Shown: positions 42,522 through 55,066, counted from the stretch's first letter. The stretch: DNA of 64,000 nucleotides from Schizochytrium sp. TIO01 (GCA_004764695.1 SMSO01000031.1:8556761-8620760); one strand, 5' to 3'. Made by a program: numbers and translations. Notes: generated from the sequence alone by a model not told the origin.

Positions 42522-42599
42522 GTCAGTATAGTATAAGTTGGTTAGTTTTTTAGCTAGTTAGTCAGTATAGTATAAGTTGGTTATCTTTTTAGCTAGTTA
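42522..42599 (+). repeat. 39-bp tandem duplication
   Basis: Two adjacent 39-bp copies beginning GTCAGTATAGTATAAGTTGG and ending AGCTAGTTA differ at only two or three positions. They abut the TAAG array. Confidence 0.9.
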
Positions 42600-42713
42600 G
42601 TCATTTAGTCAGTTGGCTTCCGATAACTTTTACCCCACTGCATTTCAATGAATACTGTTTTAGATCTTCAAGCAAGATCAAGAATGATTGGCTTTTCAAC
42701 AGCTGAGATGAAA

Positions 42714-42721
<8 letters not shown>

Positions 42722-42744
<23 letters not shown>

Positions 42745-42965
42745 ACTCACGGGGGAAACCTTTAGCTCCGATCTCCTGAGGCCGCTCTATCGGCACCTGA
42801 GAAGCACTGCGCATCGCTCTCACGATCTCTCTTCAGCTTATTAGCTGCCCAAAGAGAAGCGAAGGCCTCTGTTATCTTAGGGGAAAGCGTCGCCACGGTG
42901 ATGCTTCCCCCATTATCCTGAAGAAGCTCGCTTGTTAGAGAATTAAAAATGGTGATATGGCCGCA
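42722..42965 (-). ncRNA. Candidate structured RNA locus ending in a long T-run (weak)
   Basis: Read on the minus strand, a GC-rich block of about 220 bases contains a strong hairpin (42880-42910), smaller helices such as GCCG/CGGC near 42790, and ends directly in a run of about 22 T (42722-42744 on the opposite strand), which would serve as a Pol III terminator. No A/B box or known RNA motif is evident. The same block also reads open for 64 codons (ELLQDNGGSITVATLSPKIT...), without an ATG. The two readings compete, and it may be neither. Confidence 0.2.
42880..42910. other. Hairpin, arms GGGGAAAGCGTCGC / GTGATGCTTCCCC
   Basis: The arms pair almost fully (one bulged A, G-T wobbles) around a CACG loop. 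The stem is about 13 bp and GC-rich. Confidence 0.85.
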
Positions 42966-44951
42966 AACGTTTTACTGCATATTTGAAATAAATAGTAAAC
43001 ACACTACAGCGAACAAACAGAAAACCTCGCGTTATGAAGACACATCACAGCTTTGTAGTAAAGACCGATAAAGAGGTGTCGAGTGAACAAAGCAAAGATC
43101 AGAGTCTCGAGTCTCGCCGGTTCGAAGGGGCGCCAACGGGAGACGCCCGGCCACTGATCAAGCGCAAGCGGAGGAGGGGAAAGGCCTGCTAGATGTACAT
43201 TACTTATTGATTTTATTTTATAAACGTTTGTTTTGCAGTACTATTAAAAAAGTATAATAATAATAATAATTACTTTTTTCTTTTTTTTTTAATTAAGTGA
43301 AAGAAAGGGAAGAGAGAGAGAATTTCCAGCGAGTGAAACCCACCAAAGAAGAGCACTTTCTGGTCCTCAGCTCTGTCGATGCGATGCACTGTCGTAGAAC
43401 ACAGGAATCTTCTGCTTCTATTTCTTCTATTTCTTCTTCTCTTTTGTCTCCCCGTTCCTCCAAGTCCCTCCTTCTTCCCTCCAGCTCACTGCAATGCAGC
43501 TGCTTTCGCATCAGCAGCCGATCGTTTGGCCATAATGGCGTCTTTGTTTTGAGGGCCGTCAAGAAACGAATAAAGAGAATAGCGTCGCTGGTCGCGCAGA
43601 ATATGAGTTTCTGTCTCTCTGTATGTCCCGAACAGCAGCGAATGAACTTACAGCAATGGCCTTTTAACGAAGGGGCTGAAATTTGATAATTGGCACTGGA
43701 AGGAATTGGACTTCACAGCGAAGGAGTGAACGAGCTCTCAGGAGTGAAGGAATAAACCTAGAACGAAGGAATGAAAGAGCTCATGGACATGAGTTTTTAG
43801 GAAGGAGTGAATCTACCCCGTAAGAAGGAACGAACCCAAACCAGCCAACCAACCAACCAACCAACCAAAACAAACGAACAAACAAATGAACAAACCAACG
43901 AATGAATGAATGAATGAATGAATGAATGAACTCCAAGAAATGAACCCATGAATGAATACCAGCTTCGCGGTCTTTCAAAAACAAGTAAGCACTATCTATC
44001 GCGCCTCCTCTCAATCGCTATTGTATCGTGGAGAACGAGGGACGGACGGGTGTCTGTCTGTCTGGCAACTAGCTCTCTCTCCCACAGCCAGGCCTTTCTG
44101 CCGAAGCTAGGAGCTTCTAGCGGGTACCTACACCTTCTGTCACGCGGACTCAAACAGACAGACAGACAGACACTCACTCACTCACCAGCCCCTCTTTCCG
44201 CTGTCTCTCGAACGTGCGTCCTTTCTCTCTCGTCTCTTTCCGGGCCCATCAGCCAACGAAATAACCAACCAACCAACCAACCAATCAATTCCTCCGCCCA
44301 TGAACCAGCCTCGAGCTGTTCGCTCAGGGATGCCACTGACCCGCTCGAGAAGCTCGGCGCCAGCGGAGAGAGACAGAGCAAGCAAGATTTGAAACGTTGA
44401 CTTCTTCTTCGCTTTTGCCCTTCTCTTATTTTGACTTCGCGCACTCTCACACACATACTTTCTCTCTCTCTCTCTTTCTCTCTCTCCCTTAAAAAGGAAT
44501 AAAACAGCCGACGCAAGCGCCTCTTTCCTCGACTTCGGAAAGTTTATTGAGTCCTGCTGTGCAAGTTTCTGAAAGCCTCCTCTGTCTCTGTGTCTGATCT
44601 CTCTGTGTGTTCGTGTGCGCGTCTTTGTGCCTCTTCTGGCGCCTCTCCTCTCGCCTGCTTCTTCGCAAGTTTCTTTCAACTCCTCCTCCATCCCTCTGTA
44701 CCGTCCGTCTCTCTGCCTATTGATTGCTTCAGAGCGTTCGTTTGGCCATAATGACCGCTGCGGTCTCAGCTCAGCTATACATATATGTATATATATATAT
44801 ATATATGTATACCACTTCGTGGCGACGGTTTTCCACAACAACGAGGACGACGACAACGACAACGACAACGACGACGGCGACGCTGATTGCGTGGTTGAGG
44901 GCACTTGTTTCGTTGTGGCCAATGGAATAGCTTTGGTTTATTCAAGTTGAG

Positions 44952-44975
44952 GTCGAGGTCCTTCGGGTCCTCGAC
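44952..44975 (+). other. UUCG-capped hairpin
   Basis: GTCGAGG at 44952-44958 pairs perfectly with CCTCGAC at 44969-44975. Inside, after a T-T mismatch, CC/GG closes a TTCG tetraloop (44962-44965). UUCG closed by C-G is an unusually stable RNA tetraloop. Confidence 0.8.
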
Positions 44976-47335
44976 GGCGCTGTTCCATCCGTGAGATATC
45001 TGCGCACCGCGAGAGAGAGGAAGTCCACGATTTACATCGATTAAAATTGTGCTGCGACTGAAGAGATTCTCTTCTCGTCTCATCTATTTCATCTCCTTTC
45101 GTCCGTTCGCTCTTCCGGTTCCGGAATGACTCAGGTTCGGGGAAAGAGACATCATAAGTGAACAAACATGCATCGTGATCATCGTCTTATGCAGTCGTTC
45201 TCCACGTCGTCGGCCAGCCGCGACTTGAAGATCTCTCTCTCTCTCTCTCTCAACGTTCGCGATCTCATCGATCTCATCTTTCACCAAACCAGCGCTTAAC
45301 GCTTCATCCTCTCAACTCGAGTCTCAGTTCAATCGTTGTTACTAAACTTTTGCCCTTTCCGCTTCATGAACGCTGAGATTGCGATCGCTGGAAAAGGAAC
45401 ATGACACACCCACCGACTTGGAGCACACCCACACTGAGAGGGACCCTCTTTCTGCTTACTATACACACATGGTACACATTAGATAGCGGATAATAAAGAA
45501 GTAACTTCAAATCATTAGAATTGGAAAAAATGAACTGTTTATTTATGACGTTAAAAATTATAGATTTTAAATTAACTTTTATGTGTATTATTTTGTTTGA
45601 ATAAAAATAAATATATATTAAAAAATAAAAATAAACTATTTAAGACTCTAACAAAATTATATATTGTTAAATTAATGTATGCAAAGTGCACGAAAGTCTT
45701 GACCCGGTACCAGCTTTCTCCAGACTAAAGATATATGTTAGAAGCGCCTCCTCAACCCTTCCCGAGACCGAACCCACCAGTACCTTGATCTGACTGCAGA
45801 CTCCCTCAGGCACCTTGTGGCGCAATAGTTTCAACAATCAACGAAAAAACAAACAAACAAATAAATCATTCATTCAGTTGTTATTTATTCATCGTCTCTC
45901 GCGATATTATCTGTACCAAGCAAGCTCTCGGGGATTTAGGCTCCAAGAAGAAAGAAGGAATTCAAAGCTGCAATTGCACTGTGGGTAGTGTGGGGATAGC
46001 TCCATCGACTACTATACAGCACACCGGTCCACGTCCGTCCCTAAGTGACAGTGGCGGTCGCCTTCAAGCAAAAGGAACTGTCCAGCCGCCCAATTTCCCG
46101 ATCGCGTACTTTGCCAAATACAGCGATCCGAGTGCTTGGACGCACAAAACCGCACAAAAAGGCGCCCGCACTCGAATGGGCGTTCAATTTGCTGTCTGTA
46201 ACTGACAGCGCCGTCTTTCTTCACTCACTTGCCACCTCAGTCAGGTAGGGACTACAAACAGACAAACAGACAGACAGACAGACAAATGGCTAAACTGCGA
46301 TTTTTTTCCCTTTGCGGATCGCGTGCGAGGCGCGGACGCTTCCAAAAGCTTCTTTCACCGCAGTGGCCTGAGATCTTATTTGGTATAGTAAGAAGCTGCT
46401 AGGTGCTTGTTTTTGAGCTACCTGCTTCTTTCTCGGAGCTACAGGCTTCTTTCCTCCTTGGCGGCGCGTGTGGTTAAAAGATTGGCGTGGGGGCGTCGGG
46501 AAATTGGAGCGAGTTTTGGAGATTCAAGGCCTTGTATTCAGGGGTGGCAGATTCCCTTTTGCTTGTTGGTCTGCTGCCTTTTCTGCTTTGGGCTGCAATC
46601 GTTGACCTCGTGATTGCTTCTTTTGCTTTCTTCCAGATCGCTTCGAAGCGCCATCGACTGCGCTGCCTTTTCGATGATGTCCAAAATCGACACGGTTTGG
46701 GAGTTTGGGCGCAAGGCCTAAGCAAGGGGACTGGGGCAGCTAGCTAGCATTAGGGGGTTGAGTTGAACTTTAGGCATCTTCCATCGCCTTTTGAGAGGGG
46801 CTGAGGTCTCCTTTTTTTCTTTCTTTCTTCCTTCCTTGCTTCTCTTTTTCGTTTGGTTCTGTTCAGGCAGGGCACTAAAGCATTTTTTGGCCTTTCCAAA
46901 TGAAGATAATAGACTTAAAAAAAAAAAACTTAAAAACTAAAAAAAATTAAAAAACAAAACATTCTTATTTATTTGAACAATTTAAAGAAAAATAGAATAA
47001 AAAATGGAACTATCAAACGTGTTTTTTTGTTTGCTTTGAAAAAAAATATTAAAAAAAATATATACATATATATGTTTTTAGTAAGTAGAAATAGATCGTA
47101 GTAGAAGGATCGAAAGCGAAGCAGCAGTGAAGAAAACGCTGCGAAAGGAAGAACAAGAATCCGACGAGGTTTCTTCGCGCCTGCTGTGCAGGATTGCCCC
47201 ATTCAATTGAGAAACGAATCAACAGATGAATCCCATTCTGTCGCAGCTACGGTTTGTAAACCCCACTGATCAGGCAGGTGAAGCGTACAGGTTGGTCGGA
47301 AATCGATAACTGAACAGGCAGGTCGATTGAGTCGC

Positions 47336-47390
47336 TCACTCATTCATTCATTCATTCATTCATTCATTCATTCATTCACTCACTCACTCG
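47336..47390. repeat. Tetranucleotide repeat (CATT)n passing into (CACT)n
   Basis: About ten CATT units flanked by CACT units. Shorter copies of the same motif or its complement occur at 43900-43932, 48800-48828 and 58889-58921. Confidence 0.92.
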
Positions 47391-47940
47391 CTCACTCACC
47401 CACGAAGAGTTTTTAATTCGATAGAGTAATAGTTTCGTATTTAAGTTAATTCTTATTTTATTTTATTTTGAATATGAAATTTCCGAAAATTATAAAATTA
47501 CATGCACCTTCTCACAAAACAATCAATGCTCTTTCTTAAGACGAAAGTCAGATTGAGAGATCGCGGAATCAAAAGAGCAAATAGAATCAAACTATCGCGG
47601 GCCAACAAGCTTGGAACTGCTGTTGAGTCTCCGCTGTTTATCACACCTACCTACCACTTACGCCGATACCTTCGATCGCGATGAAGCGCCGGTCTATGGT
47701 CTCCTTTTGCTCTGCCTTTCGCCTCGTTGGAGACACACGTTGGACCTGCACTTGAGGCTGTTTCGAGACGAGTGCCACAGAAATCCGGGCAACGCGATAT
47801 GATCAGTTTTGTGATTTTACTGCCACTACCCTCAATTGGCGCTTGCTCTTGCAAAGGGAGAGGAAGAGCCAATAACGAAGGAGAAACGAAGAAGCCGCTC
47901 GCTCTTTAACGTCTTCATCATAAAACAGGGCAAATTCGAA

Positions 47941-47963
47941 AGAACATCGATCATCGATGTTCT
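47941..47963. other. Perfect 23-bp palindrome
   Basis: AGAACATCGAT and ATCGATGTTCT are exact complements around a single C (47952). The arms are 11 bp. The geometry is that of a dimeric binding site or a cruciform centre. There is no gene nearby. Confidence 0.8.
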
Positions 47964-48905
47964 CCATTCCAGCGTATTCTTTGCGATGGAGTACATACTC
48001 ACTCACTAACTTAGTTACTTAGTTTCCGCTGGTCGTCCGCGTTTTGTTTCGACGGAAAAGATCTTCAGGGCCGAAGAAGAAGTAGATATACAAACGGCAA
48101 AAAGGTGCAAATGACTCGAGTTTGCTTTGCTTTGCTTTACTTTGCTTTGTTTCGCTACGAGATGATGCGACCTGAACACGCTCGTTTCTGCTTAATTTCG
48201 ACTGTTGATTTTTAAAAGCGTATATGCATGTATCTAGTAGCTCCATCATTTTAATCCTTTAAAGGTCTGAAGAGAGAGAGAGAGAGAGAGTACTCGCAAG
48301 ATTTCAGAAACTTTTAAGTTTGCTCAAAATGGTCCAAAGAAATGCTGTCGTACAGTCCACTTCAATGGAATGTCCGGTTTCATAAGCGATTGCTTGGTTC
48401 ATGAACCCTCTCACTCCTCAACAGCCGACATAAAGAAAGTTTGAGGTCGGTAGCCCATCGCAGATGTATTCAGAGGTGTCATAGGCGGGCGAGGCAAGTT
48501 CCTGCGCGTAGACTCGTTTCTTAATTTCAAGTACTCTACACTTGCAAAGGATGAAACTTCCCCATCTCAGTCTAAGTTAAATCCACCGTACGGCACAGCA
48601 AGTCCAGTTTTGATTCGGGGCCCTAAACTTCGATGCCGTCCGGGTTTTAGGAATTGTCTGACATATTGAGCAAAACCGTTGTTGTGGCTCGACGTCTTAT
48701 ATAACGACAGCCTTTACTTCGCAAGTGCGCTGTTGAATCAATCAAGTAATCGCATTTAATCATACCCAATCATATTCAATATGCAATCGTATTTAATCAC
48801 ATCCAATCAATCAATCAATCAATCATTTTTTTTACTTTCAAAACAAAAGAAGTCTGGCTAAGGCATCTCAACGAGCAACCTTGGATATGTAGCAGGATTC
48901 GATCT

Positions 48906-48956
48906 GTCTTCAAAGCTCGCGATTCTATAAACCCAATCGCGAGCCTGTTCGAAGAC
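48906..48956. other. Two-tier inverted repeat with 10-bp inner stem and 10-nt loop
   Basis: The inner arms GCTCGCGATT (48915-48924) and AATCGCGAGC (48935-48944) are perfect complements around the loop CTATAAACCC. The outer arms GTCTTC (48906-48911) and GAAGAC (48951-48956) also match. Confidence 0.9.
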
Positions 48957-49124
48957 CGTATTATCCTTACAGGTGGAACTCTCCAAGTGTCCCGAACCGA
49001 CAACACCTTTCGCTCAAGTTCCTGTCCACGCTTCTACGCATCCACTGTGTCGCGAGAGCAAATGTGACACTGGGTATTCACGCAAACCTATCTTCAGCAT
49101 CTCTCTTGTTTGGCATCGTGTGGG

Positions 49125-49304
<180 letters not shown>

Positions 49305-49837
49305 GAGCATCATAAACGAGTTGAACCTTGATTCTGCGAAGGAGAGCGTAAGAGTAGCAATGAGCTAGGTAACTAAGAACGCAAGTACGCTGGCTTAAGT
49401 TCTTGAGTCGCGGTGTCGTTCATAGTCAGAGCCGCACTGATTCTCCACTCCGTTCCTGAGTGCGATGCGCGTACTGTGCAAAGATTGCAGACCAAATAAA
49501 GAAGCGTGCGCCAAGCTCGCCGGAGGGTCTTTCACGTGCCTACAGTTAACTTGATTAAACTAATTATTATGATGTGGTTTTATCATCTTTGTGTATGCTA
49601 AACATTTCGTGGAAATTACACATACTCCTCTTGAAAATGCAAAAGCGAAATATGAGACAAAAAAAGCGGTAGGAAAATGAGTGCTCACGCGCACAATGCA
49701 CTACTTCCTAAGCAGGTAACTCTGTCTCGATCTTTGACATTATCCGAAACCTCGTAGGTACCTACTTTTAAAGAAATCTACTTCGAGCTACGTAGGTGCC
49801 CTGTCTCAGCTTTATCATACGTGAAAAAAATAAAATT

Positions 49838-49839
49838 AA

Positions 49840-49872
<33 letters not shown>
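49838..49872. repeat. Trinucleotide repeat (AAT)n
   Basis: About 11 units in an AT-rich island. Confidence 0.9.
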
Positions 49873-49873
<1 letters not shown>

Positions 49874-50543
49874 TAACGACGCGGCGGTGATAAAACTATT
49901 TCTACGGCGCATTCTCTATCCTCACCAAAGAAATGAATGCTCTGTCGACGCGACGAAGTGTTCGAGAGGCTCTTCCTTTGTGCGGTACCTCAGTATTTTC
50001 ATATCGTATCCTGCCTGAGCGAATAAGCTTAGCCTCATCATCATATCATCCCCATCATTCGTGGAGTTTCTTTCTCTCTCTCTCCCTCTGGACTCTCTTT
50101 TCTTGCAGGATTTGAAAAAGACGACGGAGAAGAAGGCCGCAGAACAAAAGCCATCGGCGCAAAGGCGCCACCAAGAAGCTAAAGGCTCAGAGCTGAGGTG
50201 CCCTGAGCCACCTCTGCTGATGAGTCCATGCGCCAAAAGAGTCAAAGAAAGCAGCAGAGAAGTACAGAAGTACAGAAGTAAAGAAATTAATTAGAGAAGT
50301 AGAGAAATTAATTAAAGACGTAGAGAAGTAAAGCTCTGCGCAGATCTGCAATGACTGACGGCCATGGCCATACGGAAATGATGAGCAGCCGAACACGGCC
50401 TTTGGCGATCCAGAGGCGTCTGCAGAGAGAGGCCCTGAGGCGTAAAGACGTGTACCGGAGCGCCTACTGAGCTTCTTCAGCACCTTACTCCCTTCTTACA
50501 TTCTTATAGGCCCTACTAATTGGTCCTTATAAAATGACCTTCG

Positions 50544-50581
<38 letters not shown>

Positions 50582-51717
50582 GCGATGCTTCTAAAGGTGT
50601 TGCAGAGGAATTGACTGATGAAGTGAGTGTACGTGAGATATGGATGGTCCGCAACAGCAGAGAGGCAGGGAATGATGGCCGACTTCGTCGCGTGCGCGGC
50701 TCGAGAGGCTCGAGGGCCCTTCGAAGCAGAGTGTTCATTGGCATGTATGTATGTCCTTCCGAGTTGGTCAAAGAAAGCTTTGTTTTTCTTTCTTCTAATT
50801 GATGAAGAGCCCAAATAAGGTTTCAATGAATGATGATTGTATTTTTAGATATTAATTTTAAATTTTTAAATTTTCAATTATCGAACATTACTTTTAATTA
50901 ATTAATGAATTAAAAAATGATGGAAAAGACGAAATACACAATACAAAGTTGTGGGTTTGCTAAATAAACTCTGACGTCGCCGGTGGGGCTTTCAAGTTGA
51001 GCCGCGGCGATTTAGCATCCGCCTCGAAAGCCGAGCTGTAGCTAGAAAAGAGAAAAGACATGCAATCAATCAGACCGAGCGAAGAGAGCATAGTCCAGAC
51101 GCATATCTCTAGGCGCCTCTGCAGCCCGACCAATCAACCAATCAACCAATCAATCAATCAATCCATCCATCAATCCATCCATTCATCCATCGTGTACCAG
51201 CAATGAAAGACAGCGGTCTTTCTTAGTGCCTCTCTCTCTCTCTGTGTGTGTGTCTGTGAGTGTGTGTCCGTCTGTTTGGTAACTGTAACAGTAGCAGAGG
51301 CAGAAGGTCGAGTTTGGCAATCCTGTCTACTTCGAATTTTGCCGCCGCCGCGCCCTCATTAGTGTTGGGCGGTGTCCAAAGGTGCAGCGGCCGCGCTCAA
51401 AGGCTGCTCTGGCGCTCTTCTTTCTCCGCCAATCCCTGAGCGAGTGAGCTCTGTTCTTGAACGTGCTTCTTCTGTCAACAGTTTTCGTTTCTTTCAATAA
51501 AAAACATCATTTAAACAAACAAACAAACAAAAAAAGTACTTTAATTAAAATAGATAGATAATTAAATAAAATGAGGCAGGTGCTGTTTAGCGCTGTTTAC
51601 TCTTCTGATCTCCGTTGGATATTCGCTTATTTGATCGCCGTTTGATTGTCGATTGATTGATCTTGGTTTGCTGTTGGTTTATACGTGGCTGGCTTTCGTC
51701 CAGTTTGGGTGGCCCGC

Positions 51718-51807
51718 CTTTCTTGTCTTTCTTGTCTTTCATGCCTTTCATGCCTTTCATGCCTTTCAAGCCTTTCAAGCCTTTCAAGCCTTTCAAGCCT
51801 TTCAAGC

Positions 51808-51843
<36 letters not shown>
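51718..51843. repeat. 9-bp minisatellite grading into (TTTC)n
   Basis: Ordered variant units: two CTTTCTTGT, three CTTTCATGC, five CTTTCAAGC, then a pure TTTC tract. The gradient shows stepwise spread of point variants through the array. Confidence 0.95.
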
Positions 51844-51910
51844 TGCGAAGGGTACCAAAGCCGTCCGAAAGAAGTGCTCTGCTGAACTGGCCGGGCCCTG
51901 CAATGGAGCG

Positions 51911-51940
51911 GCGCCCAAAGGCTGTGTGGACTTTGGGCGC
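51911..51940. other. Perfect hairpin, 10-bp stem and 10-nt loop
   Basis: GCGCCCAAAG (51911-51920) and CTTTGGGCGC (51931-51940) are exact complements around the loop GCTGTGTGGA. The geometry matches the inner hairpin at 48915-48944. Confidence 0.92.
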
Positions 51941-53239
51941 TTCGAGGGAGCCTTCCTTCGGCGTAGTGGCTGCTGATCGGCTACTGGCCCGAAGGTGGTG
52001 AGGTGCGTGCTCTCTTTAGCCTCCTTCGTTGCTTTCTTCGTTGCCCCGCTCCAGAGTAAGAGGGAGAAGAAGAAGGAGAAGGAAAAGATGGCCGCCTCAG
52101 TTTTCATTTCACCCGAAGAAAGCGATTTCTGCAACGGTGGGTTTTGGAAGGTCTCTGCGACGCCCTCTCTTACGAGTGTGATGGTGAAATTCGTTATTAT
52201 AACTTAATTTAAAACAAAATATTCATGTACGAATAATTCGCATTAGCATGGCGAAAAAGGATATGCGTAGGTAGGTAGCACTTATTCTTCAGATATTTTA
52301 AAATGTTATTTTTTAAATAGATTAACACATCATTGATATGTATACGCATTAACATGTATACGGTAACCTTGAAAGGGGGAATGAATGAATGGGATTTAGA
52401 AGCACAAGTAACTCTGTGCGTCCATGTCTTTCCAAAGAACCGTTCCGAACTCGCGTAAAGTGAAGAAACAACATCGAAAGAGCAGGCGCGTTCTTTTTTA
52501 GGTGGCCTCGAAGATTCAAGAATGCCTACCGTAAGCGTGCCAAGCGAAGAGCCAGAGACATACCATCCATGAAGTGATGGTTTTGACTCTCGAGGTTTTT
52601 ACCCAAGCTAAAAAATAAAATGAAAAACATTTTTAACAACTCATTCTATCAAAGTAATGCTATTTACTCTCTCTTTCTTTCTTACCGCTTTCTTTCGTTG
52701 TCGTGAAGAGCAGTGTCGTCAGGCATATCATATAGCCGTATAGGTCCCAACTCGCGGGTGGAAGAGAAGAAGGCGCCCTTTGCTTTGAGCCGCCTTTCGA
52801 CATGTGCTGGCGCATTCGCAGTGCCCAAAGTCAAAGCCGCTGCGCATTCATTCAGACCTAAGAGTAACACCTTTCGAAGCCTCTGGCAGAAAATAAAAAC
52901 CACCAATCTTTGGTGGAATCACCGATCTTGGACTTGGAGAACCTGTATTTGCAGAACCTAACCAGTGGAATTCAGAAGAAGATGCATGGATAGACGCGTG
53001 AAGGAATCAGCCAGAGAATCGCCGCTTTATCTTTTTTTAATCGTCGCTCGTTGTTGATAATAATAATAACAACAAGTGAGCCAGCAAGTTAGACTGACTT
53101 GTTTGGCAATGCTTTCGAGTAATCGTTTACAAACCTTGAGGTCGTAGAGATCGATCTCGGGGATCAAATCGGTTTGACCTGGAACCTCGATTAAAACTAA
53201 TCTGTTTGTACCTCCCCAAAGCCACTACAGCAGACTCAC

Positions 53240-53292
53240 CTAACAATCAATCAATCAATTTCAAACCAAGTGACTGACTGAATGAATGAATG

Positions 53293-53327
<35 letters not shown>

Positions 53328-53388
53328 TTCAAACCAAGTGAATGAATGAATGAATCAATCAATCAATCAATCAATCAATGAATGAATG

Positions 53389-53420
<32 letters not shown>
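53240..53420. repeat. Higher-order array of (CAAT)n and (GAAT)n blocks
   Basis: CAAT runs alternate with GAAT runs. Two copies of the unique spacer CAATTTCAAACCAAGTGA (53256 and 53324) are 68 bases apart, so a composite unit has itself been duplicated. Confidence 0.92.
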
Positions 53421-53423
<3 letters not shown>

Positions 53424-53723
53424 CAAACAACAAAAGGCCGCCTGAAACAGCTTCGTTTGTTTTATCTCCTCTTTCCCTCGGACTTGACCTCCTTTGTTTC
53501 GCTTTCCATTTATTCAGTCATTTAGTTATTAAAAGCTGATGTTTTCATAATTTAAGAGTTAAAGTAAAGAATAACAAGTATAAAAGGCAGTAAGTAAGAC
53601 AAATCACCTCACTGAGATTGTACTTTGCTGCGCATACTACATACATACACATATATATACATATTCTATATATTATATGCTGCCTGAAGAGTTCCATGAA
53701 CAGTAAGTTCGACGCAGCGGCCC

Positions 53724-53753
53724 CTTCGGAAGCAGAGGAGAGCGCTTCCGAGG
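53724..53753. other. Hairpin, 10-bp stem (one G-T wobble) and 10-nt loop
   Basis: CTTCGGAAGC (53724-53733) pairs with GCTTCCGAGG (53744-53753) with one wobble (T53725 with G53752), around the loop AGAGGAGAGC. This is the third example of the 10-10-10 geometry. Confidence 0.85.
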
Positions 53754-54254
53754 ATGCGATTGATGTCACCAATCAGTCAGTCAGTCAGTCAGTCAGTCAG
53801 TCAGACCTCCTTCCCTCGCTCTTCTCTCTTGCTTGCTTGCTCTCTTCATTGCTCTCTGTCCTGTCTGCTTAGCGAAGGTCGGCGCAGCGAGCAAAGATTC
53901 GAAAGGCATAGAAGGCGCTAGAAAGCGCTGTTTCGCACTATGGAGAAAGGAGTTCTTTCTTTTCTTGTTTGTTTGTTTCTTTCTTTCTTTTTAGAACTTT
54001 GAATTGACTTGAAAAGCAGAACTAATCTTTTATGAAGTAAAAATAAACATTGTGATTGTTCGAATTATTCATTCATTCGGGGATACGTACCAAAATTGGG
54101 GATAGGGGCCATAGAGGAAGAAGCCACTCTCTTTGTAAGGCCGCTTGCTTGGACAGGCGGACTCTAGTCTTTGCCGTTGGGGGCTGTGTGCTGGTTTATT
54201 GCAGAGTGCAGATCAGACTTAGCTTGATCTCTCTGTGGATGAGTGTGTACATTG

Positions 54255-54379
<125 letters not shown>

Positions 54380-54959
54380 CCTCTCTCTCTCTCTCTCACG
54401 ATCGTATTGCTGGAGTGGAATCTTTCGTTCGTTTAAAGAAGAAAGACCCCTTCGTTCACCTTTTGTACTTTGAAAAGGGTGGCTGCGCGTGCTCCTCGAA
54501 GTTAAAAGAGCAGCCAAAGGGAAGTACGTGCATACGTATCAGCAGAAGAAGAAGAAGAAGAAGAAGAAGAAGAAGAAGAGGAAAGAGAAAACGTGAAACA
54601 GCTCGGAACTCTGATATAGATCATCCCAACAGCCACGAATACTCGTGAGCCGATTACGCGCAGCCAGAAGGAGGGAGGGAGGCACCTGCGTAGTAACCAG
54701 AGCACAGTTTCGCCCAAACGGTTTGATTCGGTGGATAGAACCAAACAGGAATCCATCAAAACGAAAGCTCGATGCTATTTTCACACGATTAGAAACATGA
54801 CGAGAAATTATTTGTGAAAAAAAAAAAAGAAAAGATAAAAAGATAAAAAGATCAAACACTTCTACTTAGTTTGTTGTTATAAAGCTTGCTTTAATTAATT
54901 AAACTTAATATTAATAAAATATAAGAGCAAGTAAGTGTCTTTCGCGGGGGGGGGGGGAG

Positions 54960-55038
54960 CACTGGCTAAGGCCCCGCTACCCCGAAGGGTACCCACAGTG
55001 GAGCGATCCCGAATCAAGGACTCAAGAGTCGTCGCTCC
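54960..55038. other. Two adjacent nested hairpins after a G-run
   Basis: A run of about 12 G (54946-54957) precedes hairpin 1, where CACTG (54960-54964) pairs with CAGTG (54996-55000) and encloses TACCC-CGAA-GGGTA (54978-54991). Hairpin 2 begins on the last base of hairpin 1: GGAGCGA (55000-55006) pairs with TCGCTCC (55032-55038) and encloses GACTC-AA-GAGTC (55019-55030). Confidence 0.75.
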
Positions 55039-55066
55039 GCCTTTCGTTTTATGACCTGTAGATCTC

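Noticed and set aside
43121-43150. GGTTCGAAGG resembling a tRNA B box
   Set aside because: No matching A box, acceptor stem or cloverleaf can be drawn around it.
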